Shown here piece after piece: positions 44,242-53,774 of a DNA stretch of 64,000 nt (positions are counted from its first letter, which is position 1; every line of letters begins with the position of its first letter). The notes under the pieces were generated by a model. That model saw nothing but the letters and a program-made list of their open reading frames with translations. It ran no database searches and was not told where the DNA came from. The stretch comes from Poriferisodalis sp965262965 (GTDB taxonomy: Bacteria > Actinomycetota > Acidimicrobiia > Acidimicrobiales > Poriferisodalaceae): the NCBI RefSeq assembly GCF_965262965.1, contig NZ_OZ253573.1, positions 124,001 through 188,000 on the forward strand. Direction: 5' to 3'. Made by a program: the position numbers and the translations under genes.

Positions 44242-44857
44242 AACGTGTCGCGCCACGCCGAGGTCTTCAACAGCACAGGGGTCGGCGACAGCCGATTCAG
44301 CCCACTTCCCGCCACCGACGGCCAGCCGATCCCCCACGTCTATCTGGCACAGAACCACGTAGGTGCGCTGCTGGAGAGCGCCTTGCACGATGTCTGGGGG
44401 TGCAACTGCAACCATTCGGCGCACAGATCTGCGTGGTCGATGCCTGCGCCGTGTCACATGCCTGACAGGCCTTCGCGTCATAGACCTACGCGACGACCAA
44501 CTCGACCACTACGGGATCGGGCGTGAGCAGCTCATTGCCGGTCCCCCACAGCACTGTGGGTGCGCACGCAGATGGGCGCAGCAGCGGACTCGGGCATCGA
44601 TCGGCGGGCAACCGGCCGCCGGATTCATCTGGCACTCACGACAAGTTGAAGTCGCCGCTGACCGCGCACGTGAGCCGATGCGGATACTGCTGGCCATCGT
44701 CGAACAAGCTGGGCATACGGCAATCATCTACGACAGCGACGGACGAGGCCACGACTGGTTCAACACAGACATCGTTCACGCAGACCTCAGCGTCGGCAAC
44801 GGCTTGGCCTTCGTGACCGAACTTGCCGTGGCGTTGGGTCTGCATGTCGAAGACTGA
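44242..44857 (+). pseudogene. RES-domain toxin remnant, frameshifted (copy A)
   Basis: The first frame gives RHAEVFNSTGVGDSRFSPL and IPHVYLAQNHVGALLESALH; after a +1 shift near 44400 the second frame gives RCLRRVTCLTGLRVIDLRDD, REQLIAGPP and GFIWHSRQVE to the stop at 44857. Together they rebuild a RES domain (N-terminal Arg, RFSP, Y-L-A, E, then the IASPP-like and W-S-R blocks). RES proteins of Xre-RES modules degrade NAD+. The same frameshift is in copy B, so it predates the duplication. Confidence 0.65.
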
Positions 44858-45104
44858 GCTGCCCTCAAAGCAACATTTCGCGCATCGGCTCACGTGGGGA
44901 CAACGACAGTTCCACGCCGCCCAGCAGCTCGAACCGTGTCCGAGCTGAAGCCGCGAGATTCGACGGTGCCGCATCGGCCTCAGAGCGAATCGTGATGCTG
45001 GCGTACGCTCCCTGACAAGACTTCAAGCCGGGAAACCCGGTCCAGGCCGGCGTGGCGTCGGTGCGCAGCGCACTGGGGTGTTCCTGTGCGGCTGTGACGG
45101 CGGT

Positions 45105-48100
45105 TTATTGGGTGCTGTTGGTGAGTGTGCGTGCTTGGTGTCCGACTTTTTGGGCGGTTTGCCAGCGGTTCGGGCCGGCGATGCGGGTGATGTTGTGGCG
45201 GTCGGCGATTTTGGCGGCGGGTACTGCTGTTGGGCCGCCGATGACGTAGCCGCCGTGTGCTGCTGCGGCCAGCCGTGTCGCTTGGCTGTGGGGCATGGCC
45301 GCTTCGCGTGCGCCGGCCAGTATCACGCAGTCGGTGCCGATGATGCGTGCGAGGGTGACTGCTGAGTAGATGTCGGATTGTGCCATGGCATCCGAAGCCA
45401 CCACGATGGGCGTGTCGCCGGAGCAGTCCGATGCCACCCATGGGTGTGCGCCGGCCAGGTGCAGCCCGGGCGCGCCGACGTCCGCGGGCAGGGGCGCGGG
45501 TTGGGCAGCGGGTGTCTCCGCGGGAGTGCCTGGGGCCGGCCGGGTTGCTTGGTCGGCGATTTTTTGGGCGGTCGTCCATCGGTTGCCGCCCCAGATTCGT
45601 GACATGTCGCGGTCGGCGAGCTTGGCGGGGGGCACCGCTGCTTCGCCGCCGACGACGTAGCCGCCGTGTGCTGCTGCGGCGAGCCGCGTCGCTTGGCTTT
45701 GGGGCATGGACGCTTCGCGGGCGCCGGCGAGCACCACACAGTCCGTGCCGATGATCCCCGCCAGGGTCACCGCCGAATAGATGTCGGACTGCGCGTCGGC
45801 GTCGGAGGCCACGATGATCGGCACGTCGCCGGAGCAGTCCGATGCCACCCACGGGTGTGCGCCGGCGAGGTGCAGCCCGGGCGCGTCGGCGTCCGCGGGC
45901 ACAGCGAAGAAGGCGACACGGTAGGTCTTGGTGCGGCTGGCGTCGGCGGAGGTCACCGTGACGGTGATCGCCGCGAGGCCGCCGAGCGCGACCTGGTGGC
46001 CGTCGGCGGCGTCGGCGTCGCCGGGCTTGATCTCGACATCGGCGCGGCGCTGTGTCGCTTCGGCGGTCACGACGGTCTCGGTCGCGCCCTGCCCGGCGAC
46101 GGCGACATAGCCGGTGCGGTCGCGGTCGAACCCGCCGAAGTCGACGCCGCTGAGCCAGAGCGCGGCGAGGCGCGCGTCGATGGCGTCGGGCATGTTGTAG
46201 GTGTAGACGCGGCGGTCCCTGTCGTCGACGACGTACATGACGTCGCCGTCGGACCAGATCCCGCTAGGACTGCTGTTGCCGGCGCCGGAAAGCTCCCCGA
46301 ACTCCTCGTGGGGGACACGCTCGAGCGGCCGCGGCTCGCCGCTGTCGGCCTGCGCGGCGCTGACCGCGCCCGGCTGCGCGGGCACGACGGGCAGCCGGTA
46401 TGCGAACAGACGCTCGGCGCCATGGTCGGAGACCCAGACGGTGACGCCGTCGGACCACAGGTCGCGGGGATCGCTGTTGGCGCGGTCGAGCAGGTGGTGC
46501 GCGAGCAGCTGCCCGCTCGACAGGTCGTAGGCGAAAAGCGCCCGCGCGCGGTCGAGCACCCACAAGGTCCCGCCGTCGGACCAGATGCCGCGCACATCGC
46601 CGTTGGCCTGATCCAACGCGATCTCGCGCTCGGCGAGGCGGTCGCCGCTGTCGAGGTCATAGACAAAGACACGGTCCCGGCCGCTGTCGGACACCCAGGC
46701 AATCCCCGTCTGGGACCACAAGCCGCGAGGGGCGCGGTTCGCGTCGTCGAGCACGAACTCGCTCCCCTCGACCCGCTCGCCCATGGCCAGGCCATAGGCG
46801 TACACCTCGTTGTCCGCGCCGGAGCCGTCGTCGACGATCCACAAAGTGACCCCGTCGGACCACGAACCCGTCGGCTCGTCATGGCCCCCGTCGAGGCCCT
46901 CGATGTCGTGGCTCACCGTCCACTCATAGTCCACAGTGCTCGGGCCGGGCCCGCCGCCGCCGACATAGACGTCGGGCGGGAAATACGGCACGCCCCCGGC
47001 AGGCGCCCTGCCGGCGGGCGCGCTGTTGGCGGGCGCGCTGTTGGCGGGCGCGCTGTTGGCGGGCGCGCTGGTGCGGCCCGAGCCCGACGGCGACCAACCG
47101 CTGGGCGTGTCCCCGTTGAGAGCCCGCACCTGCACCTCATAGCCGGTGCCGGCGCTCAGCCCCGTGATCGTCGCCGACACCGACGTGCCCGAATGCGACC
47201 ACGACCTGAACACACCGGCGGAGCCCACCCGGTACTGCACGCCGTAGCCGACCAGCGCGGGGCCCCCGTCGCGGCCCGGCGCACCCCAGGCCACCTCCAC
47301 GCTCGTCGTCGAACCCGACGTCGCCGACACCACCGGCGCCGCCGGTGTCGCCGGCTGCTCAGCCACGTCAGTCAAGTTGATAGTGACCGGCACCGTGTCG
47401 CTGGCCGTGCCGTCGGAAGCCTTGATCGTCACCGAATAACTCGTCTTGGTCTCAAAGTCATAGACCACGCCCGACCTGGTCTTGATACGCCGGGTCGCCG
47501 CATCGAAGCTGAACGAGGCGGAGTCGGCGCCCTCCATCGAATAAGTCAGCGTGTCGCCGCTGTCGGCGTCGGTCGCCGCGGGAACCGCTAGGCCCACATT
47601 CGTGTTCGCGGCGGTGTTCTCCGCGAGGCTGCGCGTCAACGAAGCAGCCGCGAACACCGGCGCACTGTTGGTCGGCGAGTTGGTGCGGCCCGTGCCCGAC
47701 GGCGACCAACCGCTGGGCGTCTCCCCGTTGAGGGCCCGTATCTGCACCTGATAGCCGGTGTCGGCGGTCAGCCCGGTGATCGTCGCAGACACCGACGTAC
47801 CCGAATGCGACCAGGCCCTGAACACACCGCTGGAACCAGCCCGATACTGGACGTCGTAGCCGACCAGCGCGGGGCCCCCGTTGCGGTCCGGCGCGGTCCA
47901 GGCCACGTCCACACTCGTCGTCGAACCCGACGTAGCCGACACCGACGGCGCAGCCGGTGTCGCGGGCTGCTCGGCCACATCAGTCAAGGTGATCGTGACC
48001 GTCACCGTGTCGCTGGCGGTGCCGTCGGAAGCCTTGATCGTCACCGAATAGCTCGTCTTGGTCTCAAAGTCATAGACCACGCCCGACCTGGTCTTGATAC

Positions 48101-50120
48101 GCCGGGTCGCCGCATCGAAGCTGAACGAGGCGGAGTCGGCGCCCTCCATCGAATACGTCAACGTGTCGCCGCTGTCGGCGTCGGTCGCCGCGGGAACCGC
48201 CGCCCCCACATTCGTGTTAGCGGCGGTGTTCTCCGCCACACTGCGCGTCAACGAAGCAGCCGCGAACACCGGCGCACTGTTGGCAGGCGTGTTGGTGCGG
48301 CCCGTGCCCGACGGCGACCATGCACTGGGCGTCTCCCCGTTGAGAGCCCGTACCTGCACTTGATAGCTGGTATTCGCGGTCAGCCCGGTGATCGTCGCCG
48401 ACACCGACGTACCCGAATGCGACCACGACCTGAACACACCGCTCGAACCAGCCCGATACTGCACGCTGTAGCCGGTCAGCGCGGGGCCTCCGTTGCGGTC
48501 CGGCGCACCCCAGGCCACGTCCACACTCGTCGTCGAACCCGACGTAGCCGACACCGACGGCGCCGCCGGTCTCGCCGGCTGCTCAGCCACATCAGTCAAG
48601 GTGATAGTGACCGTCACCGTGTCGCTGGCGGTGCCGTCGGAAGCCTTGATCGTCACCGAGAAGATGGTCGTGTTGCTCTCGAAGTCATAAGACACACCCG
48701 ACCTGGTCTTGATCTGCCGCGTCGCCGCATCGAAAGTGAACGAGACGCTGTCCCCGCCCTCCATCGAATACGTCAACGTGTCACCGTCCGCGTCGGTCGC
48801 CGCGGGAACCACCGCCCCCACATTCGTGTTCGCGGCGGTGTTCTCCGCAACACTGCGCGTCAACGAAGCAGCCGCGAACACCGGCGCACTGTTTGCAGGC
48901 GAGTTGGTGCGGCCCGTACCCGACGGCGACCATGCACTGGGCGTCTCCCCGTTGAGAGCCCGTACCTGCACCTCATAGCTGGTGTTGGCGCTCAGCCCGG
49001 TGATCGTCGCCGACACCGACGTCCCCGAATGCGGCCACGACCTGAACACACCGCTCGAACCAGCCCGATACTGGACGCTGTAGCCGCTCAGAGCGGGTCC
49101 TCCGTTGCGGTCCGGCGCGGTCCAGGCCACGTCCAGGCTCGTCGTCGAACCCGACGTAGCCGACACCGACGGCGCAGCCGGTGTCGCGGGCTGCTCAGCC
49201 ACATCAGTCAAGGTGATAGTGACCGTCACCGTGTCGCTGGCGGTGCCGTCGGAAGCCTTGATCGTCACCGAATAACTGGCCTTGGTCTCAAAGTCATAGG
49301 ACACACCCGACTTGGTCTTGATACGCCGCGTCGCCGCATCGAAAGTGAACGAGACGCTGTCTGTGCCCACCATCGAATACGTCAACGTGTCACCGTCCGC
49401 GTCGGTCGCCACAGGAACCGGCGGCCCCACATGCGCGTTCGCCGCGGTGTTCTCCAGAATACGGCGCCCATACGCGACTACGCCGAACCTCGGCGCCCTG
49501 TTGGCAGGCGCGGTCGTGGTCGTCGTGGTCGTCGTCGTGGTCGTGGTGGCGGTCGCGTAACCCTTGACCTCCATCACCAGCGCCTGGTCGGACGAAGTCC
49601 AAGAAGCGTCCTCGTTAAACCTGTATTGCCGTGTATTGGCGATGGTCCAGCCCGCCAGACCCGTCTCAGAATTGCTGTTCGTACGACTGAACGTTCCTCG
49701 GTTGCTGGATACGGTGACGCCGTCGTTGACGTACACCCAGTAGGCCGTCGACGCCGAAAGGGTGGTGTTCGCCGGCGCCGTGAAAGTATTAAACGCATCC
49801 TTGGTGAGGGTGGCCGGGTTCGTGAGCACAGCGACCACATCGCCTGGCTGGTTGCTGGCGTTGTTCTCCCGGATCTTGACCGCCGGCGCCAAATTCCTGT
49901 TTTGATCTGCGCTCAGATGAACACGGACCTCAGACAGCGTGTACCCGCCGGTGGTGCTCCCCGTCGTGAAGCTCTGCGCCTGGAAAGTGGCGCTGCGGCC
50001 GTCAATAGAACTCGCAGCGTTCGACACCAGCGTCACCGCCGTCGGCGTCTGCGCCTGGGACAGGGGCGTGGCCACAGCCAGCGCCGTGACCAGCAGCACG
50101 AACACAGCCAGCGCACGCAT
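45105..50120 (-). CDS. giant modular surface protein, copy A (cadherin-like/Fn3, WSDG repeats, CWB2)
   Basis: 1671 aa from ATG 50120; an in-frame GTG at 50255 would add 45 residues that read through the poly-C tract. Signal peptide 1-24 (MRALAVFVLLVTALAVA). One N-terminal beta domain (25-185; SFTTGSTTGGYTLSEVRVHL), a poly-Thr linker (~190-203), four cadherin-like plus fibronectin-III modules of ~204 aa (206-1018; NSAPVFAAASLTRSVAENTA, DADGDTLTYSM, SGYSVQYRAGSSGVFRSW), Pro/Ala linker, five WSDG/WSxxG propeller-like repeats (~1060-1307), a cadherin-like beta-sandwich, then two CWB2-type cell-wall-binding segments at the C-terminus. Likely a cell-surface adhesin. No Shine-Dalgarno at ATG 50120. 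Confidence 0.85.
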   Translation of the reverse strand: MRALAVFVLLVTALAVATPLSQAQTPTAVTLVSNAASSIDGRSATFQAQSFTTGSTTGGYTLSEVRVHLSADQNRNLAPAVKIRENNASNQPGDVVAVLTNPATLTKDAFNTFTAPANTTLSASTAYWVYVNDGVTVSSNRGTFSRTNSNSETGLAGWTIANTRQYRFNEDASWTSSDQALVMEVKGYATATTTTTTTTTTTTAPANRAPRFGVVAYGRRILENTAANAHVGPPVPVATDADGDTLTYSMVGTDSVSFTFDAATRRIKTKSGVSYDFETKASYSVTIKASDGTASDTVTVTITLTDVAEQPATPAAPSVSATSGSTTSLDVAWTAPDRNGGPALSGYSVQYRAGSSGVFRSWPHSGTSVSATITGLSANTSYEVQVRALNGETPSAWSPSGTGRTNSPANSAPVFAAASLTRSVAENTAANTNVGAVVPAATDADGDTLTYSMEGGDSVSFTFDAATRQIKTRSGVSYDFESNTTIFSVTIKASDGTASDTVTVTITLTDVAEQPARPAAPSVSATSGSTTSVDVAWGAPDRNGGPALTGYSVQYRAGSSGVFRSWSHSGTSVSATITGLTANTSYQVQVRALNGETPSAWSPSGTGRTNTPANSAPVFAAASLTRSVAENTAANTNVGAAVPAATDADSGDTLTYSMEGADSASFSFDAATRRIKTRSGVVYDFETKTSYSVTIKASDGTASDTVTVTITLTDVAEQPATPAAPSVSATSGSTTSVDVAWTAPDRNGGPALVGYDVQYRAGSSGVFRAWSHSGTSVSATITGLTADTGYQVQIRALNGETPSGWSPSGTGRTNSPTNSAPVFAAASLTRSLAENTAANTNVGLAVPAATDADSGDTLTYSMEGADSASFSFDAATRRIKTRSGVVYDFETKTSYSVTIKASDGTASDTVPVTINLTDVAEQPATPAAPVVSATSGSTTSVEVAWGAPGRDGGPALVGYGVQYRVGSAGVFRSWSHSGTSVSATITGLSAGTGYEVQVRALNGDTPSGWSPSGSGRTSAPANSAPANSAPANSAPAGRAPAGGVPYFPPDVYVGGGGPGPSTVDYEWTVSHDIEGLDGGHDEPTGSWSDGVTLWIVDDGSGADNEVYAYGLAMGERVEGSEFVLDDANRAPRGLWSQTGIAWVSDSGRDRVFVYDLDSGDRLAEREIALDQANGDVRGIWSDGGTLWVLDRARALFAYDLSSGQLLAHHLLDRANSDPRDLWSDGVTVWVSDHGAERLFAYRLPVVPAQPGAVSAAQADSGEPRPLERVPHEEFGELSGAGNSSPSGIWSDGDVMYVVDDRDRRVYTYNMPDAIDARLAALWLSGVDFGGFDRDRTGYVAVAGQGATETVVTAEATQRRADVEIKPGDADAADGHQVALGGLAAITVTVTSADASRTKTYRVAFFAVPADADAPGLHLAGAHPWVASDCSGDVPIIVASDADAQSDIYSAVTLAGIIGTDCVVLAGAREASMPQSQATRLAAAAHGGYVVGGEAAVPPAKLADRDMSRIWGGNRWTTAQKIADQATRPAPGTPAETPAAQPAPLPADVGAPGLHLAGAHPWVASDCSGDTPIVVASDAMAQSDIYSAVTLARIIGTDCVILAGAREAAMPHSQATRLAAAAHGGYVIGGPTAVPAAKIADRHNITRIAGPNRWQTAQKVGHQARTLTNSTQ
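47065..49500 (-). repeat. four tandem ~612-bp cadherin-like/Fn3 modules in surface protein A
   Basis: Blocks recur at about 612-bp spacing: the sequence ACGAAGCAGCCGCGAACACC starts near 47639, 48251 and 48862, with a diverged fourth unit at ~49470. Inner modules are nearly identical in DNA, indicating recent expansion or gene conversion. Confidence 0.85.
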
Positions 50121-50224
50121 CGGCCGACGCAGCCGGACGTGGCCGTCGCGGACGGCCGAAGTCACCGCGACAGCGGCGGCTTCGAGCCGTCCCGCAGCCC
50201 GATCGGCTCGCTCCCGGCGAGATC

Positions 50225-50247
50225 GGGGGGGGGGGGGGGGGGGGGGG
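50225..50247. repeat. 23-base poly-G tract at the 5' end of surface protein gene A
   Basis: Uninterrupted run of 23 G on the plus strand. On the gene strand it is poly-C and lies between an in-frame GTG (50255) and the ATG at 50120. With that GTG it encodes a poly-Pro stretch in frame with the main protein. A run this long is expected to slip at replication. Confidence 0.95.
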
Positions 50248-50279
50248 AGTCTCACGCCGTCGAGCCGGTCTGCCTTCGG

Positions 50280-50298
50280 CTCATAGAGGACGTATGAG
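50280..50298. promoter_or_regulatory. inverted repeat upstream of surface protein gene A
   Basis: CTCATA-GAGGACG-TATGAG: 6-bp arms around a 7-nt spacer, 25 bp upstream of the GTG at 50255. The copy B equivalent is longer and more perfect, which suggests a protein-binding site. Confidence 0.3.
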
Positions 50299-50333
50299 AC
50301 GAGTCGTTCACCGCTTGGCTCACCGCAACACCT

Positions 50334-50756
50334 TCAGTCAAAGACCTGTGCATCAATGACGGACGTTACCGCGGCCGACCACCTCTGGACTACGAGGGCG
50401 ACGACGGACCCGTCGACGCGCTCGATGACCAAGCCGGCCTCTTGGCCGTCGTGTGTCCGCCAATGAGCTGTCGTCTCGCCCTGCGAGAACGGCAGAACAT
50501 CGACGATGTGAATGCGGCCGGTCAGTGCCTGCGCCGCAGTCGGCAAGGCGTCGAATCTCGTCGATCCCGTGATCACGAACCGCCCTGGCGCAAGGTTCCG
50601 ATTCAGCTCGGCCTTGATGGCATCGAGAACCACGGGTGCTTTCTGGAATTCGTCGATGCATACGGGCGCGGGCCCCGAGACGAAGGTCGCGGGGTCGCAC
50701 GACACTGCATCGCGTACCGCTGGTTGGTCAAGGTCGATCACTCGAACGCCGTGACG
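50334..50756 (-). pseudogene. broken DUF4143-type ATPase (copy A)
   Basis: Fragment of an ATP-binding protein with C-terminal DUF4143. It keeps the Walker B region VCIDEFQKAPVVLDAIKAEL, GRFVITGSTRFDALP and the LTGRIHIVDVLPFSQGE block, then jumps to HWRTHDGQEAGLVIERVDGS from the DUF4143 domain. The N-terminal Walker A part is missing and a large internal piece is deleted, so it cannot work. It abuts a crotonase fragment on the other strand. Confidence 0.7.
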
Positions 50757-51341
50757 ACGAGCGGCTCCGGTTCCGGCTCCGAGGAGCCGTACGACTCGTG
50801 GGGCAGCCCCTACGGCGCTCCTGGTCCCAAGCCGCGCGAGGGTGCCTGGGACCCTGTCCGGGACTGGCAGTTCATGGGCCACAACGTGAAGCGGTTCATG
50901 AAGATCTGGGAGTGCCCCAAGCCGGTGCTCGGGCAGATCCATGGTTGGGCGATCGGCGGGGCCACCGACATGATCCTGTGCTGTGACCTGCTGTTCATGG
51001 CCTCGGACGCATATATCGGCTATGCCCCCTCACGCATCTACGGCACGCCCACCACGATGATGTGGGTGTATCGGCTAGGCCTCGAGCACGCCAAGCAGTT
51101 CTTGCTGTCGGGCGACGCCATCGACGCCGAGACCGCCCACCGCATCGGGCTCGTCGCCTACGTCTACCCGCCTGAAGAGCTCGGCGACCGTGTCGAGGCA
51201 TTTGCACGCAAGCTCGCGCATATCCCAGCGAATCAGCTGGCGCTCAACAAGCTGCTCGTCAACCAGGCGTTCGAGAACATGGGCCTTCGCACCAGCCAGC
51301 TGCTGGGCACGTTGTTGGCCCTTCGTCGTTTTGCGGGTTGA
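50757..51341 (+). pseudogene. enoyl-CoA hydratase/isomerase fragment (copy A)
   Basis: About 190 residues of a crotonase: DWQFMGHNVKRFMKIWECPK, VLGQIHGWAIGGATDMILCC, DAYIGYAPSRIYGTPTTMMW, AKQFLLSGDAIDAETAHRIG, ending LGTLLALRRFAG. The N-terminal ~100 residues and the C-terminal tail of the family are missing, cut by the ATPase fragment on one side and the ISL3 remnant on the other. An SGSGSG stretch near the left junction is 12 bp longer than in copy B. Confidence 0.75.
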
Positions 51342-51422
51342 GGGTGGGTTGAGGGTCCGTTTGTAGGGGTCGAGGCCCTGGGGGGATCGGTGTTTACAGG
51401 CGCCGTACCTTGGAGGGCGTCG

Positions 51423-52345
51423 ATGAGGCGTGATGTTGTGTCGGTGCGGCTGTGGCTGCCGCGCGTCAGAGTGCTGGGGGTGGTCGTCGACGCGCCTGAG
51501 CGGCTGGTGGCCGACGCGCGGGCGATGACGGTCAACGCCGCAGCTCGCCGCCACGCGCTGAGCTGGAGGCTGGCCAACGCGCTGGTGGTGGCCTGGGCAG
51601 GCCTGGTCGCCGGCCGCCGCCGTCGCCAGAGGTGCCGGGTGCTGGTGGTGGACGGGGACCTCGATCCGCGAACGGCACCGGTACGTGACGGTGCTGGCGA
51701 ACCGCGACGCCGGCGAGGTGCTCGCCATGGCGCCCCACCGCAGCGCCCAGGCGCTGTCGGGGGTTTTGGCTGCTCAGGGGCACAAATGGTGCCGTGGCGT
51801 GAAGGTCGTGGTGTGCGACGGCTCGGCGGCGTACAAGGCAGCCATCGAAGTGCGCCTCGGCCACGCCCGCCATGTGCTGGACAGGTTCCACGTGATCAGA
51901 TGGTTCGCCGCCGGGCCTCTCAGCAGTGCGCCGCGACGTGCAGCGCCGCCCCGAGGGCTCCGAGCCGGCGTTCGACCCCGAAGTGTTCGGGGCGCGGTTC
52001 TTGCTGATGCGCCGGCCCGACAAGCTCGACGCCGCCGAGCGCAAAGGCGCCCTCGAAGCACTCGACCGGTTCGCGGACATCTACCGCACCGCGCAGATCC
52101 CCGAGTTCAGCGACACCGTCGACACCTTCCTCGCCTGGCACCACCAGATCCTCGACTGGCACCAAACGGGACGGCGCCCCAACGGCCGCATCGACCGAAC
52201 CAACAACCTGCTCCAAGTCCTGCGCCGCAAAGCCCACGGCATCACCAACTACACCAACTTCGAAGCCCGCGGACTCCTCCTGACACGAACCCCGCCGAGC
52301 CCAGCAGCCCCAATCCCACAAATTCGCGAAGGCTCGAGTTTCTGA
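51423..52345 (+). mobile_element. ISL3-family transposase remnant (copy A)
   Basis: Pieces of one ISL3 transposase in different frames: SVRLWLPRVRVLGVVVDAPE then DARAMTVNAAARRHALSWRL, CRVLVVD; next YVTVLANRDAGEVLAMAPHR, VKVVVCDGSAAYKAAIEVR, HVLDRFHVIRWFAAG; then RRDVQRRPEGSEPAFDPEVF and NGRIDRTNNLLQVLRRKAHG. The N-terminal zinc-finger part and a middle stretch are deleted, at least two frameshifts occur, and the usual Glu of NGR-x-E is Asp. Non-functional. Confidence 0.8.
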
Positions 52346-52385
52346 CAGTCCCGATGGAGTTCGCCGTCGCTCGGTGACTCGCTCG

Positions 52386-52529
52386 ATGCGCAGCGCCCTG
52401 ACCGACTTGGACCTCAACCACCTCTACGTCGTCCATGCGGGCACCCACCGGTTCGCCCTCGACGTGCACATCACGGCCGTCAGCGCCGTCGAACTGCTCA
52501 CCTACGACGATCCGCTCCGCGAGCCATAG
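52386..52529 (+). pseudogene. C-terminal fragment of a DUF4143-type ATPase
   Basis: 47 codons: RSALTDLDLNHLYVVHAGTH, RFALDVHITAVSAVELLTYD. This matches the usual C-terminus of DUF4143 ATPases (D-L-x-L-x-x-L-x-V-V-H-A-G). It lies in the ~363-bp spacer between the two duplication copies and is not repeated. The rest of the spacer (52530-52616) shows no gene. Confidence 0.5.
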
Positions 52530-52616
52530 CCACTCGGTAACAAGCACATCGACCCCCGAGCGCCGCATCGTGTGTCATAGCTGTCACCAATAGTGCTTCG
52601 GTATCTGTGACCCAAC

Positions 52617-52910
52617 ATGGAAGCCGGCATCCTCAACGCCCACCGTGTGCATGCCGCTCGACAGAGCTTGCTCGACAGCGGGGCATTCACTGTCAAGCAA
52701 CTCGCCCAGCGCATGGGCGGCCTGTGAACACCGTGCACAAACAGATCCAGCGGGCCGGCAAGCGAGGCGAAGTGCTGGCCGTCACAGTGAACGGCGGGAC
52801 TCACATTCCGGCCGTCCTGCTCGATGAGGCACTTGAGTTCCGTGCACACTGGCAGCCGGTGATCTCTGTCCTGCAAGACGCTGGGATGACCGGCTGGGAC
52901 ATCGTGGTTC
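52617..52910 (+). pseudogene. antitoxin-like gene with one frameshift (copy B)
   Basis: The first frame from ATG 52617 encodes MEAGILNAHRVHAARQSLLD, SGAFTVKQLAQRMGG and stops at 52727. The overlapping frame from GTG 52724 continues VNTVHKQIQRAGKRGEVLAV to DAGMTGWDI. The first part looks like a helix-turn-helix (FTVKQLAQRMGGSVNTVHKQ once rejoined), so the ancestor was probably an Xre-like antitoxin. The left edge of the duplication lies inside it at 52701. Confidence 0.5.
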
Positions 52911-53526
52911 AACGTGTCGCGCCACGCCGAGGTCTTCAACAGCACAGGGGTCGGCGACAGCCGATTCAGCCCACTTCCCGTCACCGACGGCCAGCCGATC
53001 CCCCACGTCTATCTGGCACAGAACCACGTAGGTGCGCTGCTGGAGAGCGCCTTGCACGATGTCTGGGGGTGCAACTGCAACCATTCGGCGCACAGATCTG
53101 CGTGGTCGGTGCCTGCGCCGTGTCACATGCCTGACAGGCCTTCGCGTCATAGACCTACGCGACGACCAACTCGACCACTACGGGATCGGGCGTGAGCAGC
53201 TCATTGCCGGTCCCCCACAGCACTGTGGGTGCGCACGCAGATGGGCGCAGCAGCGGACTCGGGCATCGATCGGCGGGCAACCGGCCGCCGGATTCATCTG
53301 GCACTCACGACAAGTTGAAGTCGCCGCTGACCGCGCACGTGAGCCGATGCGGATACTGCTGGCCATCGTCGAACAAGCTGGGCATACGGCAATCATCTAC
53401 GACAGCGACGGACGAGGCCACGACTGGTTCAACACAGACATCGTTCACGCAGACCTCAGCGTCGGCAACGGCTTGGCCTTCGTGACCGAACTTGCCGTGG
53501 CGTTGGGTCTGCATGTCGAAGACTGA
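52911..53526 (+). pseudogene. RES-domain toxin remnant, frameshifted (copy B)
   Basis: Same two-frame structure as copy A, with only a few base differences (for example PVTD for PATD and VGAC for VDAC in the translated frames). The shared frameshift near 53069 shows it was already broken before duplication. Confidence 0.65.
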
Positions 53527-53774
53527 GCTGCCCTCAAAGCAACATTTCGCGCATCGGCTCACGTGGGGACAACGACAGTTCCACGCCGCCCAGCAGCTCG
53601 AACCGTGTCCGAGCTGAAGCCGCGAGATTCGACGGTGCCGCATCGGCCTCAGAGCGAATCGTGATGCTGGCGTACGCTCCCTGACAAGACTTCAAGCCGG
53701 GAAACCCGGTCCAGGCCGGCGTGGCGTCGGTGCGCAGCGCACTGGGGGTGTTCCTGTGCGGCTGTGACGGCGGT

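Larger units (their letters stand above)
44032..52337 (+). repeat. 8.3-kb direct duplication, left copy (A)
   Basis: Matches 52701-60287 nearly base for base outside the surface-protein gene. Starts at CTCGCCCAGCGCATGGGCGG and ends at TTCGCGAAGGCTCGA. Offsets between the copies are 8669 at the left, 7980 at the surface-protein start and 7950 at the right, so the length difference lies mostly in that gene. Contents in order: antitoxin and RES remnants, surface protein, poly-G tract, ATPase and crotonase fragments, ISL3 remnant. Confidence 0.95.

Noticed and set aside
49515..49553. GTC/GTG-rich run (also 56961-57006) as a transcription or slippage signal
   Set aside because: It encodes the poly-Thr linker with mixed Thr codons, so it is not a perfect microsatellite; protein-level low complexity explains it.
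47805..50297. Long open frame of 830 codons antisense to surface protein A (and 54525-57095 antisense to copy B)
   Set aside because: Both are Arg/His-rich with repeated segments that mirror the repeats of the real gene; GC-rich coding DNA gives such antisense frames. No start signal or domain is present.
50442..50756. N-terminal 105 residues of the plus-strand frame ending at 51341 as part of the crotonase
   Set aside because: They are the shadow of the ATPase fragment on the other strand; crotonase similarity begins only after about 50757.
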